Assembly: GCF_000708205.1 (NCBI RefSeq)
Contig: NW_014575556.1
Location: 362,772 to 426,771, forward strand
Direction: 5' to 3'
DNA length: 64,000 bases
Source: Mixia osmundae IAM 14324
Taxonomy: Eukaryota; Basidiomycota; Mixiomycetes; Mixiales; Mixiaceae
Part shown: in pieces, positions 9,897 through 20,784 of the stretch
Layout: each line of letters opens with the position of its first letter
How positions within the stretch are numbered: position 1 is the first letter of the stretch
The notes under the pieces: model-generated
What the model was told of the DNA's origin: nothing
What the model saw: the letters and a program-made list of their open reading frames with translations, nothing else
Databases searched by the model: none
Translations under genes and position numbers: made by a program

Positions 9897-12563
9897 CTAT
9901 AGCTCTGAGAGCAACCGGAGCCAGCGCTCGATGACAGTATGCCCATGCTGATCCATGCGTGTCAGCTCAGACCTTTGTACGCAATGTCGTACTGACTTCC
10001 AGCTGGGCTAGCTTGATGCGCTCATTGGGCAGATGAGCAGAATCGCTGGAGGCGCCCATCGGAAAATGCACCGCCGAGACACCAAAGTGCTTTGTCAAGA
10101 AGGGTAAAGCAGGACTGCACGCTTTGTCTCAGCATTGGAGGAGGGCCTGTAGATGGACATACATTGAACCACCCTCGCGAATCCATAGCGGCTCGATCTG
10201 GTATACGTCATCAAGTGCCTGAACAAAGGCGCGCGAAAACTTGTCTGTGACACTGCCAAGCCACCAGTCGGCGGTGTGATCAAAACGGATATGGATTTCG
10301 TTAGGCGATGCAAGCTTCTCGAATTCAGCCTGTAGATGCGCACGAATGGCTGATTGGATGACGCCTAGCTGCTGATCGGGCACGATGCGGACCGACAGGG
10401 ATGCGCTCGCCTGATGCGGGATGACAGTCGAATGGCGTGAGCCGCCAACAGCAATGTCATGGATGGACAGACTAGGCTGTCGCCACCGCGTGAGTAGGTA
10501 TTGCAGAGCAGTGCTCTGGGTATCTTGGGTGCCGCTACTTGTACGATCGACAACTGCATGGTAGAGCGCCAATTCGTCCGCCTCGAGATCTCGCACGGCA
10601 TCATAAAAGTGCGCGATATTGACATGCTCATTCTTGCTCAGCAATGTGGCAAGTACCTTGATCAGATCGATCAGTGGCTCATGTACAGCGCCACCTTGCA
10701 TGCCTGCATGTAGGTCTGGCTGCGAGGAAGCAATTTCGAGAGTGGCTCGGATGACGCCGCGAAGGCCGAATGTCATGCACGGTATGTTCTCGCCGATCCA
10801 GTAGGAGTTGCTGATGAGGATGACGTCGATAGAGCCTATCAAGTCGCTGTTGGCTTTGACGGCCCCTGCGAACCCAGTGCTACCGGACTCTTCCTCTCCC
10901 TCGATAAGCATGACGAAATCGACATCGAGCTCTTGCTGCTCACGCAAGCTCGAAACAGCAGAGGCGCAGGCAACGATCGGACCCTTGTTATCGCTCACGC
11001 CGCGTCCATAGAGGTACCCGTCTCGGCCAGTCAGCTCAAAGGCTGGGCTGTGCCAATCTGCCGGCCTTCCCTCTTCGACGACGTCATAGTGACCGTAGAA
11101 CAGGACACGCTTCCTCAGACGGCCCGATGTCGGCTTGACCGCTTTGAACGTAGCAAGGACGAGAGGGTTCTTGCCGGCATCGCCAGCCAGCAGCCTCGCG
11201 TTCGCGCCTAAGTTTTCGAGCGCATCTCTCAGATACAAGGCGCTCTGCCTGCAGTCTTCACGGTGGTCCTTGGAACTGATGGACGGGAACGATACGAATC
11301 CGCGCAAGATCTGAAGCATTTGGCCTCGCGATAGAGCCCGGAAGGGGAGGCCATCGCTGTCTATGTCTTGTGTGACATCCCACAGCTTGAGTACATTATC
11401 GCTTCCGCCGCTGATGATAACATGGGCTGCTCCGGAATGGTCGTGCAATGCAGTTGTTGCGAGCAAAATGCCGGAATGAGCTTGCCAAGCATTGAGAGCC
11501 TCAAAGGCCTTGCTGTACTGCACGAGCATGCCGTCATCGCGTCCGCAGAACAGATGACCTCCGAGCAGAGAGAGTGCAAGGACGTCCGCATCTGATGTCT
11601 TGAGCGTTCTGATGCAAGTCAAAGTCTCGAGGTCCCAGATCTTGAGGGCGCCGGCCTGGTGACCCGAATAGAGCGTGCTCTCTGCGACAGCGAGCGCTAG
11701 CACCGCGCCGGCATCTGGCCGTAGGGTGGCAATGTGAGAGATATCATCTGTCTGGCATTCCCACAGCTTGACGAGCGAGTCTCCCGAGCCGGATGCAAGG
11801 ATGGCTGCAGGGGCTTGTTGACCGACTCGACAATGCGTGACGGCGAGCGAATAGATGTAGCCATTATGCGCATAGTTTCTAACGTGCCCTGCTTCGATCT
11901 GATGATGAGGCGTCGATGTCTGAAGGTTGGGCGTGACAAGACCGGCGGCGTTTGCGCTCAGAGTGGGCGATAAGGGCCTTGAGCTGGCAGGTGATTGGCT
12001 CGCTCTTGCCCGCTCAGGTAGGGAGAGAGAGTCGAAGAATTTATTGTACCTTATCGGAAGCGGCGTCGACGGCTCACGGACGTGCTCGGTGACGTTGAGC
12101 CACTGGATTGCGGCACATTGGCAGCCCATAAAGAGTGTCGAGGTCTGTCGAAGCCAGACGAGCGAGAAAATGTCGCCAACGTTATCGTGGGGCGGCTCGA
12201 CGATCATGACGTTCGTGAGCGTGCGGGTATCCCAGACCCGGACGGTATTATCGCCCGAGGATGAGAAGAGGCGGTCGAGTGGTGAGCCCGACAATTCGAG
12301 GCAAAGCACGGCTCGGGCATGGCCAACCAAGCTCTGCTGCCGATCGAGCGTCTGAGCATCCCAGACCTGCGTACCGTTCGTCGCAGATCAGCGGAGTGTC
12401 GAGCTTGAGTCCGCAGGGGGACACTCGCGTGGATTGAGCAGTCCTGCGAGCCGGCATAGATGTGTCGCTCGTCTGCAACGACGGCCAAGATGCTCTCCGC
12501 GGTATCCGCATCGCCGAGCGAGGTGAGCAGGAGGGGCGGCCCTCTTGCCTGCGACTGCGTCAT
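9897..12563 (-). CDS. DUG2: DUG2-like subunit of the glutathione-degrading complex: WD40 repeats plus M20 peptidase domain
   Basis: Exons 12563-12429, 12366-10163, 10114-9997 and 9947-9897 give 835 residues, close to the roughly 880 of yeast Dug2. The N-terminal half has WD40 repeats (NTVRVWDTRTL, VKLWECQTD, LKIWDLETLTCIRTL). The C-terminal half is an M20 metallopeptidase-like domain (FYGHYDVV, GRGVSDNKGP, EGEEESGSTGF, RHSTVIPHQASASLSVR, IREGGSIPALPFL, PMGASSDSAHLPNERI). With Dug3, Dug2 helps split glutathione in the cytosol outside the gamma-glutamyl cycle. The first intron (12428-12367, 62 nt) can keep frame and the WD signature IHVWD only with a GC donor. The last intron (GTCAGT donor) leads to a final exon ending VIERWLRLLSEL, as expected for the family. 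It is divergent from the tetraspanin gene at 12745. Confidence 0.9.
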
Positions 12564-12744
12564 GCGCAGATCACTCGGCGTGCTCAGCGCTCAGTGAGAC
12601 GGACCCTTGACGAGCTCGACCTGGCGCTTGCTGCTGATCGATAGGCGACAGGCGCGCTGCCCCGCTGCCCCGCTGCCCTACCAGGTTCTACGACGACCGG
12701 CGAGCGGCTGTCCGGCTAGCTGGCCATCAAGGCAGTTGGCAGTC

Positions 12745-14442
12745 ATGGCCAGCGATGAGCTGCCTGCCAGACGCCGGGACTCGGCTGACACGATCCAATC
12801 AGCGCCTGCGCCGCCCATCATCCGACGAAGCTACGACGATGACCACGAGGAGCCCACAGGCGCCTCAGAGGCAGGCCTGTCGAGCGACTCGGCCAGCGCA
12901 TCATACCGGTCGGCATGGTCAGATGTGACCGCACGTCCCTCGCTGGAGTACACCGAGCTCGCGGACGATGACGCAATCCAGACCGTTGACTTCTCCGACT
13001 TTGACATGTCCTCGTCATTCGTCGACACACCTGGCTTGCCCGACCTGCCGAGCCCGCACGACTCGGCTGTCCAGATGGACAGGCTCCCTCTGCCTTCATC
13101 ATCTGGCTGGCAGTATGACAGCGCAAGCGAGACATGGTCGCCATCCGCCTCTGCGTCTTTGTCACAGCTTGCCACACCCCAGACCGGCGGCTCCCTTTCT
13201 TCGCCCAGCACGAGAGTGCCTACATCGCCAAGCTCGAGAGCGGCAAGTTCACGCAATCTGCTGCAGAAAGAGTGCACAGACGGAAGCCTGCCCGCCTTAC
13301 CCGCCTTGCCCACCTGGGCAGATCCGCCTCGATCAAGGCGCAGGCTCGGTCACGTCGCACTCGCCCATCTATCACGCTCGCGCGACAAAGGCAAAGCAAA
13401 GGCCGCACAGTACGAGGAGCGGGAACATGATACGACCTTCGTCGAAGATTTGCTGGCCTTTCTATCGGGCCAGAAGCGGCATCGCAGGCGTATTCTCGGA
13501 CCACGCAGTCATCAACGGTGGCTACTGCAGAAGTGGCTCGTCTATCTCGCCAATTGGCTTGTCAGTCTGACACTTCTCTGGAGCTATCCCGAGCTCATAG
13601 CTGGTTATAGCTCACCGCCATGGGCTTGACGGCGATGACGCTCGCTCTCATGACTTGGTTCAATGCCTGGGGCAACGCTATCGTCCTACAAACGACAGAC
13701 GCAGTGACACTCAGACTAGCAACAGCAGCGGCTGCCCTGATGCTCCTATCTGCATCGGTCGGTCACGCCGCCTTTGCGAGCACACCGGCATCGCTGGCCC
13801 TCTTGTCCGTCTTCAATCTGCTGCTGTGGCCTTGCCTCGCTCTCGTTCGTGCTGCTCGACACCTTTGCGAGAAGTATTGACATCCTCAGACAGAGCGCCG
13901 CAGTAGGCTACATCAGCTACAAGAAGCGTACATTCCGCTTAGACGCCAAGATGCTACTCTATTGGCGAAGCATCGGCCTCCCAGGCCGACGCACAGTCCA
14001 AAACCGCCTGTCGTGCTGCGGACTCAATGAGTAAGCTCAGCTGGTACTTCTCACAATCTGAGCTCACTATTCAGACAGCCCCTTCACAGAGGCCGCACTG
14101 ACTGCGCTATGTTACCCGCGAGCTCAGATGCAAGGCTGCAAGGGACCTCTGATCCGATTCGAACGCAAATACTTATACATCACATACGCAGTAGCCTTCG
14201 CCGTTTGCGGTCTCTTGCTGCTCATCATCGCAAGCTCCATCGTCTGCTCGAAGAGCACAGAGGCGTCATACGCGCCAATACCCACAGACGATCTGCCATC
14301 CTCATCGATACCCACACATCCAGACATTTATCGAGATCATTCGCCCGACAACAAATCCTTGCATGAACAGAGCCACGTCTTCGAGGACAGCGATCGCAAA
14401 ACTTCGCACGAAGCCAATGGAATCGAGCTGCACGCGCTATGA
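12745..14442 (+). CDS. Tetraspanin of the basidiomycete TSP2 type (one reading-frame break)
   Basis: Exons are 12745-13560, 13611 to about 14030, and 14079-14442. A ~270-residue polar N-terminus precedes the four-span core: TM1 LANWLLTAMGLTAMTLALM, TM2 LRLATAAAALMLLSASVGHA, TM3 around ASLALLSVFNLLLWPCLAL, and TM4 ITYAVAFAVCGLLLLIIAS. The large loop holds the diagnostic TVQNRLSCCG, a second Cys in ALCYPRAQ and a third in MQGCKGPL. The carboxyl tail is cytoplasmic. Tetraspanins organise membrane protein clusters at the plasma membrane. Near 13845 the frame must shift by one base to pass from TM3 into the conserved GYISYKKRTF stretch. I found no normal intron that does this; a 43-nt intron at about 13876-13918 would restore frame but delete that conserved stretch. 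Confidence 0.8.
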
Positions 14443-14521
14443 CATCGAGTGGAGTTGTATTATTACACAACATTGTCAAGAAACCCTCAAAAATCAATGC
14501 TCGTGATGTCGTCGATCAAAA

Positions 14522-15939
14522 CTACCAGGCAGCCTTGCCGCTTTCTCTGTGCCGCTTGAGTAGATCCTCCTTGACCGTCTCGCTGAACGCGAGTGACTTC
14601 TCGCGATCGTATCCAGGCTCAGTGCCGCGTATACTCGCCGATGGCTCGCGCATCGCGAAAGGATTCATATCGGTAGACTTGAGATCGGCGAGAGAGTGAT
14701 TGATGAATCCTGTCATTGGCCATCAACTCAAGTCTGACCTGTCAGCGCAAGGGACGAACGATGCGTGGCTTCATCTGCGCGGATCTGGTAGAGCATATCA
14801 AGAAAAGTGGCAGCTGGCTGCATTCGCCAGTAATTGATCGCAATCTCTGGCGCCTTTCTGTCGAATTCGGGCAATCGACCAGCCTTGATCTCGTCAATAG
14901 CGAGAGTGTATGTCAACACGGCTTGCTCCTCAAGCTTGCCCACGAATCTGTGACAGATACGCGGGCTTATGACATATCTGCAAAGGATAGTCAACGCGTG
15001 GTCGTGAGAGGAGAATGTAAGAGCGTACGCTAGTGCAAAAGCGCTAGTAAAGACACCTTGGGCAGCCATAGTCATGAGGCGCATGAAGCGACCTGGCTTG
15101 GTAATCTCGAGGAAACTAAAGAGATGTATCCGCTCGTTCTCGCTCTGCATTCGCAGCATCAGTATTGTTTCGAGTCGCACAATCGACACGAGACTTGCCT
15201 CTTGCAAGAGTGTGTGAATCCAGCCGCCGTCCCTCTCCATGGTGCGGAGACTCTTGAGATGACGTAGTATCGCAGCTGCCGAACCAGGCACGCCTGCTAT
15301 CGTCTCGAGGAACTGAAGCGAACTCTGTTGTTAGTTGAAGGGTCGGCTGATGTTTCCGAAAAGGCGTACGATGAACCGGCGCATCCAGAGCTTGGGACTC
15401 ATCGCCAGACCAGCCTCGCGCAGTTCTTGTAGGCTGAGCGTCGCGCCGCGCTTCTTAGCGAGCTCGTCAGCTTTCTTGGCGTCAAAGTGTGCGTAGCCCG
15501 TGGCAGCATCAAAAGTCCACCTGATGGCGCCGATGGCCCAGTCGGCCACTCGATCGCTGAGCGTCAGATTGGCCCGATGGACGACCTTGACAGCTTCGAC
15601 TTCGTCTTTAGTGTAAGTGGGATGAAAGAGCAGCCAATCCTCGACGATCTTTCTGTTGTCCTCCGAGACTTCACTGCTCGGAACGCTGGCGAGCTGACTT
15701 GCGCTGGCTGCTGTCTGCGAGCGAGGGTGAAGCGAGTCCTGTACGGTCGAGATTGAACGTCGCAGGCCTTGTGGAGTGACCAAGATTGTCGTAAGCGGCT
15801 TGCCATTCGCGAGAGAGTCGGAGCGCGAGCGTGTGGCGAGCGTCAAGGTCCGCTTAGTGGGTGCGCAAAAGCTGACATGCTTCGAGCAATGGTTGCTTGT
15901 ATTTCGTCTGAGGGCTGATCTTGCTTGATATGTGATCAT
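14522..15939 (-). CDS. AOX1: Mitochondrial alternative oxidase
   Basis: A ubiquinol oxidase of the inner mitochondrial membrane that bypasses complexes III and IV. Exons 15939-15370, 15312-15199, 15144-15029, 14977-14760 and 14709-14522 encode 401 residues, the usual fungal length. The N-terminus is Arg/Ser-rich and acts as presequence. All di-iron ligand motifs are present: FLETIAGVPG, ENERIHLF, KLEEQAV and RADEATH, with YVISPRICHRFVG and APEIAINYW between them. Intron 2 (15198-15145, 54 nt) joins LLQE to SENERIH and is in frame only with the donor GAG|GCAAGT, a GC-AG intron. It has no stop and is a multiple of three, so its retention would place 18 residues just before an iron-binding helix. 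The other three introns are GT-AG. Confidence 0.95.
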
Positions 15940-16250
15940 GATAGTTCGTTTGTTCGATATCGGAGAGGGCGCGTGTGCGCGAGTTTATATGTTCGGGAAA
16001 TGCCGGGCGATGATCCGATTTCTCACGCGAGCAGCTTCGAGCGAGATAGTTGTGATGATCTGCCGGCAGTAGGGTCGACGGTCAGATGAGTCAAGCTCGA
16101 AAGAGGAGAGCCGCTGGTGCACCTCATGTAGATAGGTACACAGCTGTGTGCAACACGAGTGACAACATCTTGACAGAAAAGTCATGACTTGGTGGAAGAC
16201 TTTGGCTCTCTGACCTGTTTGACCGAGGCAAGCTCATGAATCAGCGACAG

Positions 16251-16770
16251 TCACTTGCTGCGCATTATGGCTCCGAGCTCGCTAAAGGGTGAAGAGTACG
16301 ATGCGAGAAGAAATGCGCCAGCAAGTGAATGCTGCTCATCTCGACGCGTAACGCCGTGTCGCGAGCGCCTGCATTCGTTGCTGCTGGCCTGACAGAGGGA
16401 GAGCGGATGGCGAAGACGAGGGGAACGTACAAAAAAGCCGTTCCTATAGCTTGTAGCGCATGCATAATCAAAGAGGCCTTCGCCTACGCCAAGATAGGAA
16501 TTGACGAGCCCGGTCGCCGTGCCCTCTGGGATACCACAGGCTGAGGGTGATAGTCTGAGACGGGTCCAAAGGCGCGCATACATAGATGACGATGTCGTTT
16601 GAGGTCGGAGAAGGAGCATTTGCGTTTGAGAGGAGAAGCATGATCAGCACAAGAGCAAGGACGGCCGGTTGCACTGAGACTGACGTGAAGCCAGTTGTCC
16701 GTTTGACGCCGGCGAGGACGCAGGAGATGAGGACAGCATCTGCGCCGTAGTGGACCAGTCGTCCTATCAT
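16251..16770 (-). CDS. Small fungal DUF1748 protein
   Basis: Exon 1 (16770-16685) starts MIGRLVHYGADAVLISCV and continues LAGVKRTTGFT, the N-terminal signature of DUF1748. Exon 2 (16554-16431) carries VNSYLGVGEGLFDYACATS, the family's other conserved block. The intron between them is long for this region (130 nt, 16684-16555). A third exon (16388-16251) after a 42-nt intron is only frame-compatible, so the C-terminus is uncertain; the full model is 115 residues. The function is not established. The gene is head-to-head with the CCDC47-like gene: their start codons are 119 bp apart, which suggests a shared promoter. Confidence 0.75.
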
Positions 16771-16889
16771 GATGGTCAAGTGATCACTGGACTTTGCCGC
16801 TGGCTAGCTTTGTAGCCAGGTCGCTGGCAGTGATCGACACGACGCGGTCTGCTGTGGCCGCCGTGGGCGTGGAGAGAGAAGTCAGGAGG

Positions 16890-18484
16890 ATGCGGTCAAC
16901 GGTCCTGTTAGGCTTGCTGCTCTGCTCGACGGCTCGTGCATGGACGATCAAGCTTCCTGACTTTGCAAAGGGTCAGTCTCTGCCAGACCTGTCTCGCCCA
17001 GCAAAGGCTCAAATGGCTCTTTCTACGTCAGGCCAACAACAGCAGGATGTCGCAGCAGCAGCGCCCGAGCCGGCAGTGGCACCCTCTGCGAGCAGTAGTG
17101 GCGTCATACTGACCTCTCCCGCTGCGCCTGAGCAGGCCAGTCAGCCTGTAGCAGGCGACACGTTGAGTGAGCCGGCCTCGACAGCCGATATACCCACGCC
17201 CAGCGGATTCGGGACCCTCTTTGCACCCAAGAAGGCGCCCGTGCTGGCCATAGATCCCTACGATGGACTCGAGTATCGCTTCAAGAGACTCGTCTTCCGA
17301 CCGGCCACATTCTACAATGAGGCCATCATGCTTGCCTTTGGCCTGCTCTTCATCGTTGCCACCTTTAGAGGTCGCAAAGCCAACGCTCGTCGTGCAGAGG
17401 CTTGGATGGATGCCCACGTACCTCTCCTCGAGTCTCAGTTTTCGCACGTTGGTGCCTCTGCAAACGGCATCATCAAGAAATCCTCGCCGACTGACTTCAT
17501 GACCTATGCATCTGGCCGACGCGGCCTGCGGGCTCTGACGGTGCAGGTCAAGACGAGGGCCCGTCATGATATTTCCATTATGGCCTACGAGTTCATAAGG
17601 CAGATCCTCGACTTTACCTGGCAGAGCGATGCCGACAGAATCAAGCTCGAATTCGCATTGTCATCATCCAATGAGGACTTCATCTTTGCACTCTCTCAAA
17701 AGACAAATCTCAACACACTACGACAGGATCGCTGGGATCTCGTGCGTCACTCTCGCTCGGCCATTCGGGCGCAGGCCTTGTCTGACATCCGAGCAGGGCG
17801 CCTTCACGAGCGTGACCGAGAGCAGCGCGCTACCGCCAGCATGGGCGACAATGTCAGAAAGCACTGTCATCACCCAGACCCTTCTCACGCATCCCAAGAT
17901 CGGCCTCGTCACACTCTTCAAGCAAGAAGAGCCTTGTCTCGCTTACCTCGAAAGCATCGTGGTCACCGATCTCGGCACGACCGGCATCGAACGGCCGGAC
18001 GATCCGTCAGTGCTACTGCAATATAGTCACTACTATGCTCATCTTTTTGCCTCAGTATTCTCGAGAAGCTTTCGGAGATCAAGGATAGGCGTCTCGTCAT
18101 GACTCTCGCCCTTCCCCCGACCGCAAAAGCGAGCGAAACTCTGCCTTTGCTCGTACTTGGCTTCAATTTTGTCGATGTGCTCAGCAAGCCAGTCGCTCCT
18201 GCAGACACTGTTGCGAAGCTCGTGCGCTCCGCTATCTTCATGACGGGCCAAGTCTGACATTGATGAGTGCGCAGAAAAAGAATCGCAAGGCCACGCTAGA
18301 TGAGCTGCTCGTCGCGAGTCGCAAAGAAGCCAGAGATCTTGCGGCCGATGCCTTGCGGGAGAAGAAACGCAGCGAAGCAGAGGCTAAGCTTTCCAAGCTT
18401 TCGCCCGCCGAGCAAAAGAGATTAGACGAGATCAGGCGAAAGCGCGAACAACGCAAGTCCAGTAAAAAGCTCGCTAAGGGCTAA
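16890..18484 (+). CDS. CCDC47-like ER membrane protein (DUF1682), PAT-complex type
   Basis: Exons 16890-17741, 17797-18005, 18056-18221 and 18275-18484 give 478 residues, similar to animal CCDC47 (about 480). A signal peptide (MRSTVLLGLLLCSTARA) opens the protein, then a Pro/Ala-rich lumenal part, one membrane span (NEAIMLAFGLLFIVATF) and the cytosolic DUF1682 domain (YASGRRGLRALTVQVKTRAR, RQDRWDL, ALPPAWATMSE, ILEKLSEIKDRRLVMTLALP). The tail is a basic coiled coil with REKKRSEAEAKLSKL, as in CCDC47. That protein binds ribosomes and assists insertion of multipass membrane proteins in the ER. All three introns are 50-55 nt GT-AG. Confidence 0.85.
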
Positions 18485-18662
18485 ACAATGCATCCTCACG
18501 CGCACGTCTATGCCACGCGAGCCCCTCACTAGCCCTCACGCCGGTAACTTTGCGAGCGCCTACTGAGTGTGAGGCACAAGCAAAGGCAACAATAGGCATA
18601 CAACAAGCTTGGGCACCGGCTGGGAGCATTGCACCTGGCTGCTCACAGCGCGAATGAGTGGC

Positions 18663-20040
18663 CTATTGCTCGAACCATTTGACATAATTGACCGCAAACT
18701 CGGCATTGGCATAATTGCTGCCGGTCATCATGAACTCCTGAGGAGATCCAGGGCAGCCGTCTGACGAGAAGACTGCGCGGTCCCAGTCTCCGTTGGCGGT
18801 GATATCCCACACCACAGACTGCGGCCCTATGAAGCTGAGCGAGCAACCTGAGGAAGCCCAGTGCGCCTTTGGTTGAGACCAAGACGATGGCAACGGCGTG
18901 CCTGCCAAGACGTCACTAGGGATATCGTTGCGGCTCCAGAACCAAATAGAGACGCCAGTGGTATCGATCAGCGTTGCGAAAGCGCCGCCGCCTGCTGCGT
19001 TGAAGCCCGCGCCATATGAAGCCGTCGAGGGGTCCTTGACGCCACAGCCAGCGTTGCCATTCGCATAGGCATAGCAATTTGTGCCGAGCACGGTGCCCGT
19101 GCCGGCCATGGGTTGCTGAAGGTTGCACCCGTTGCCTGCAGAGATCATACCATCAGCAGGGTACTTGGCACAGAGGCAAAGATGCTCACTTGAGTGTAGA
19201 GTCATCTGATTGGTCGCGACCTTATTGACACCTTCGACAATGTCGATCTCGCCGCCATTTGGCCAATTGGGACCGACGGTCCAGAAGGCGGGCCAAGTGC
19301 CGCACCCATAGGGCATCTTTGCGGCGTCCATGATGAGCAGGCCTTGAGTAAAGCTGTTCTTGCTGGTCAGGCGGACGCTCTTACGAGCCTGGCCGGAAGC
19401 TAGATTGGAGGTATCGTCCATCTTGATGATCGCCTGACCGTCAGAATTGACGTAGGCGAGCTTTGCTGAAGTCGCAGTCGCGGCGTCAACAAACTGGACT
19501 TGCCCATGCGTGGGGTCAGCGGCGGTAAAGACTGTCTGGCGGGTCAGCAGCGCACGCGGAAACTACCAGTGCGAGCTTACAGTCATAGCTATCAAAGAAA
19601 TTGGAGCCCTCTGAGGATTGGGTAAGCTTGAAAGGCGTCGAGACTGCCTTGCCTTTGCTCGTGCTCTTGCCGCTCGTGCTTGTCAGGTTTTGCAGCGAGG
19701 AGCCATCAGTGGTGGCAGCAGTAGAAGTGCTCGCTTTGGCTGTGCTAGCCGACGCAGCAGAAGCATGATGATGGTGCTTCTTATGGGTGACCTTCTTGCA
19801 CTTCTTGACGAGACCGGTCTTTTTAGTGTGCTTCTTGTGATGCTTCTTGTGCTTCTTGTGAGACTTTGCGGCCATCAGCACACTGCCGGTGGCTTTGTGG
19901 TGCGACTTGTGGTGGTGGTGGTGGTGGTGCTTCTCGACCGCCTTCTTCGTGCAGGTCTTGGCATCGACGGACAAAGGCGAGGAGAGCGCGATCGCGACCG
20001 CGAGAACGGCGGCGGGCGCAAGTAACGATCCGAACCTCAT
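18663..20040 (-). CDS. Secreted glycoside hydrolase family 16 enzyme with His/Lys-rich N-terminal region
   Basis: Exons 20040-19581, 19531-19190 and 19135-18663 give 424 residues. A signal peptide (MRFGSLLAPAAVLAVAIALS) is followed by a very unusual His/Lys-rich stretch with seven consecutive His and repeated HKKHKKHHKKH words, then a Ser/Thr linker. The GH16 domain begins NFFDSYDFFTAADPTHG. The catalytic EIDIVEG motif provides nucleophile and acid/base Glu residues, and GTWPAFWTVGPNWPNGG precedes it. The domain ends YANAEFAVNYVKWF. GH16 enzymes of this fungal branch act on beta-1,3/1,6-glucans, probably in cell-wall remodelling. The second intron (54 nt) is a stop-free multiple of three. No GPI signal is seen. 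Confidence 0.9.
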
Positions 20041-20784
20041 TATAGATATGTGTTTGTGAATGAGCGTGAAGGTCCAGCTAAAAGACTGCTGAAAGGTAGC
20101 GTGCGTTCAGTGAAAGGCGAATGTATCGTCAGCTCCTGCGACTGAAATTTGACGTGTCTTTCTGTTTTTTTGACCTTGTCACGGCTCGCCTGGAGCTATG
20201 AAAGAGTGTCTGCAGACAAGAGTGCGCGTGTCAGCTTTGATCGGTACTCGCGCACGAGTCCTTATTCGGCAATAATGCTGACTCGCCTTATAGAGGGGTA
20301 TGTAAAGCCGTTGTTCTTCTCGCACAGCAAGAAGGTGTCGGCAGAATGGGATGAGTGAATGTGGCGAGTGACTATATACGATCCGTGGCGAACGACTGAC
20401 GTAAGACAGGAACGTCGAGGGAAGCCGGCTTTGGCCTTCTTTGGAGGAATGGGCGACCCGACGACGCGACTCGGTGACGCGACTGATTTTCTCTCACGGA
20501 TCGACCCTTCTGACGTGCCCATCCTGATCAGCTCTGCTGGGTGGTCAAGGCGTGAGTCAAGTCGCGCGGTGTTCACAAGCCATCGAGTCGCCAAGCGTAG
20601 CGCAACTGTTGGGTCTTTGCAAGGGGAGAGAAGGCGCGCGCGTACAAAAGCCAACAAGGCTGGACAAGCGGAGGAGCGAGTGGGACAGTCAAAGAGCCTG
20701 ATGTATAGCTGTCAAGCGAGTCGGTAGATCAACGAGCAGCCCGTCGAGACGACCGCAGAAGACTGTGAGCTCTTTGCGAGCAAG
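20041..20784. promoter_or_regulatory. Shared upstream region of GH16 and ERD2 genes
   Basis: The two genes are divergent, so this roughly 740-bp stretch must contain both promoters. A pyrimidine-rich patch (TTTCTGTTTTTTTGACC) lies near 20157 and an A/T-rich ACTATATACGA near 20371. No conserved coding sequence was recognised. Confidence 0.4.

Noticed and set aside
13876-13918. 43-nt intron that would repair the tetraspanin frame
   Set aside because: It restores phase but removes the GYIS stretch expected after TM3 and yields an odd RAARHLCEN segment, so it was not adopted as the model.
14150-14170. tRNA B-box-like GATTCGAAC
   Set aside because: It lies inside tetraspanin coding sequence and no cloverleaf can be drawn around it.
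20262-20657. 131-residue minus-strand frame between GH16 and ERD2
   Set aside because: Composition looks random, it lacks splice or promoter context, and a plus-strand frame of equal length overlaps it.
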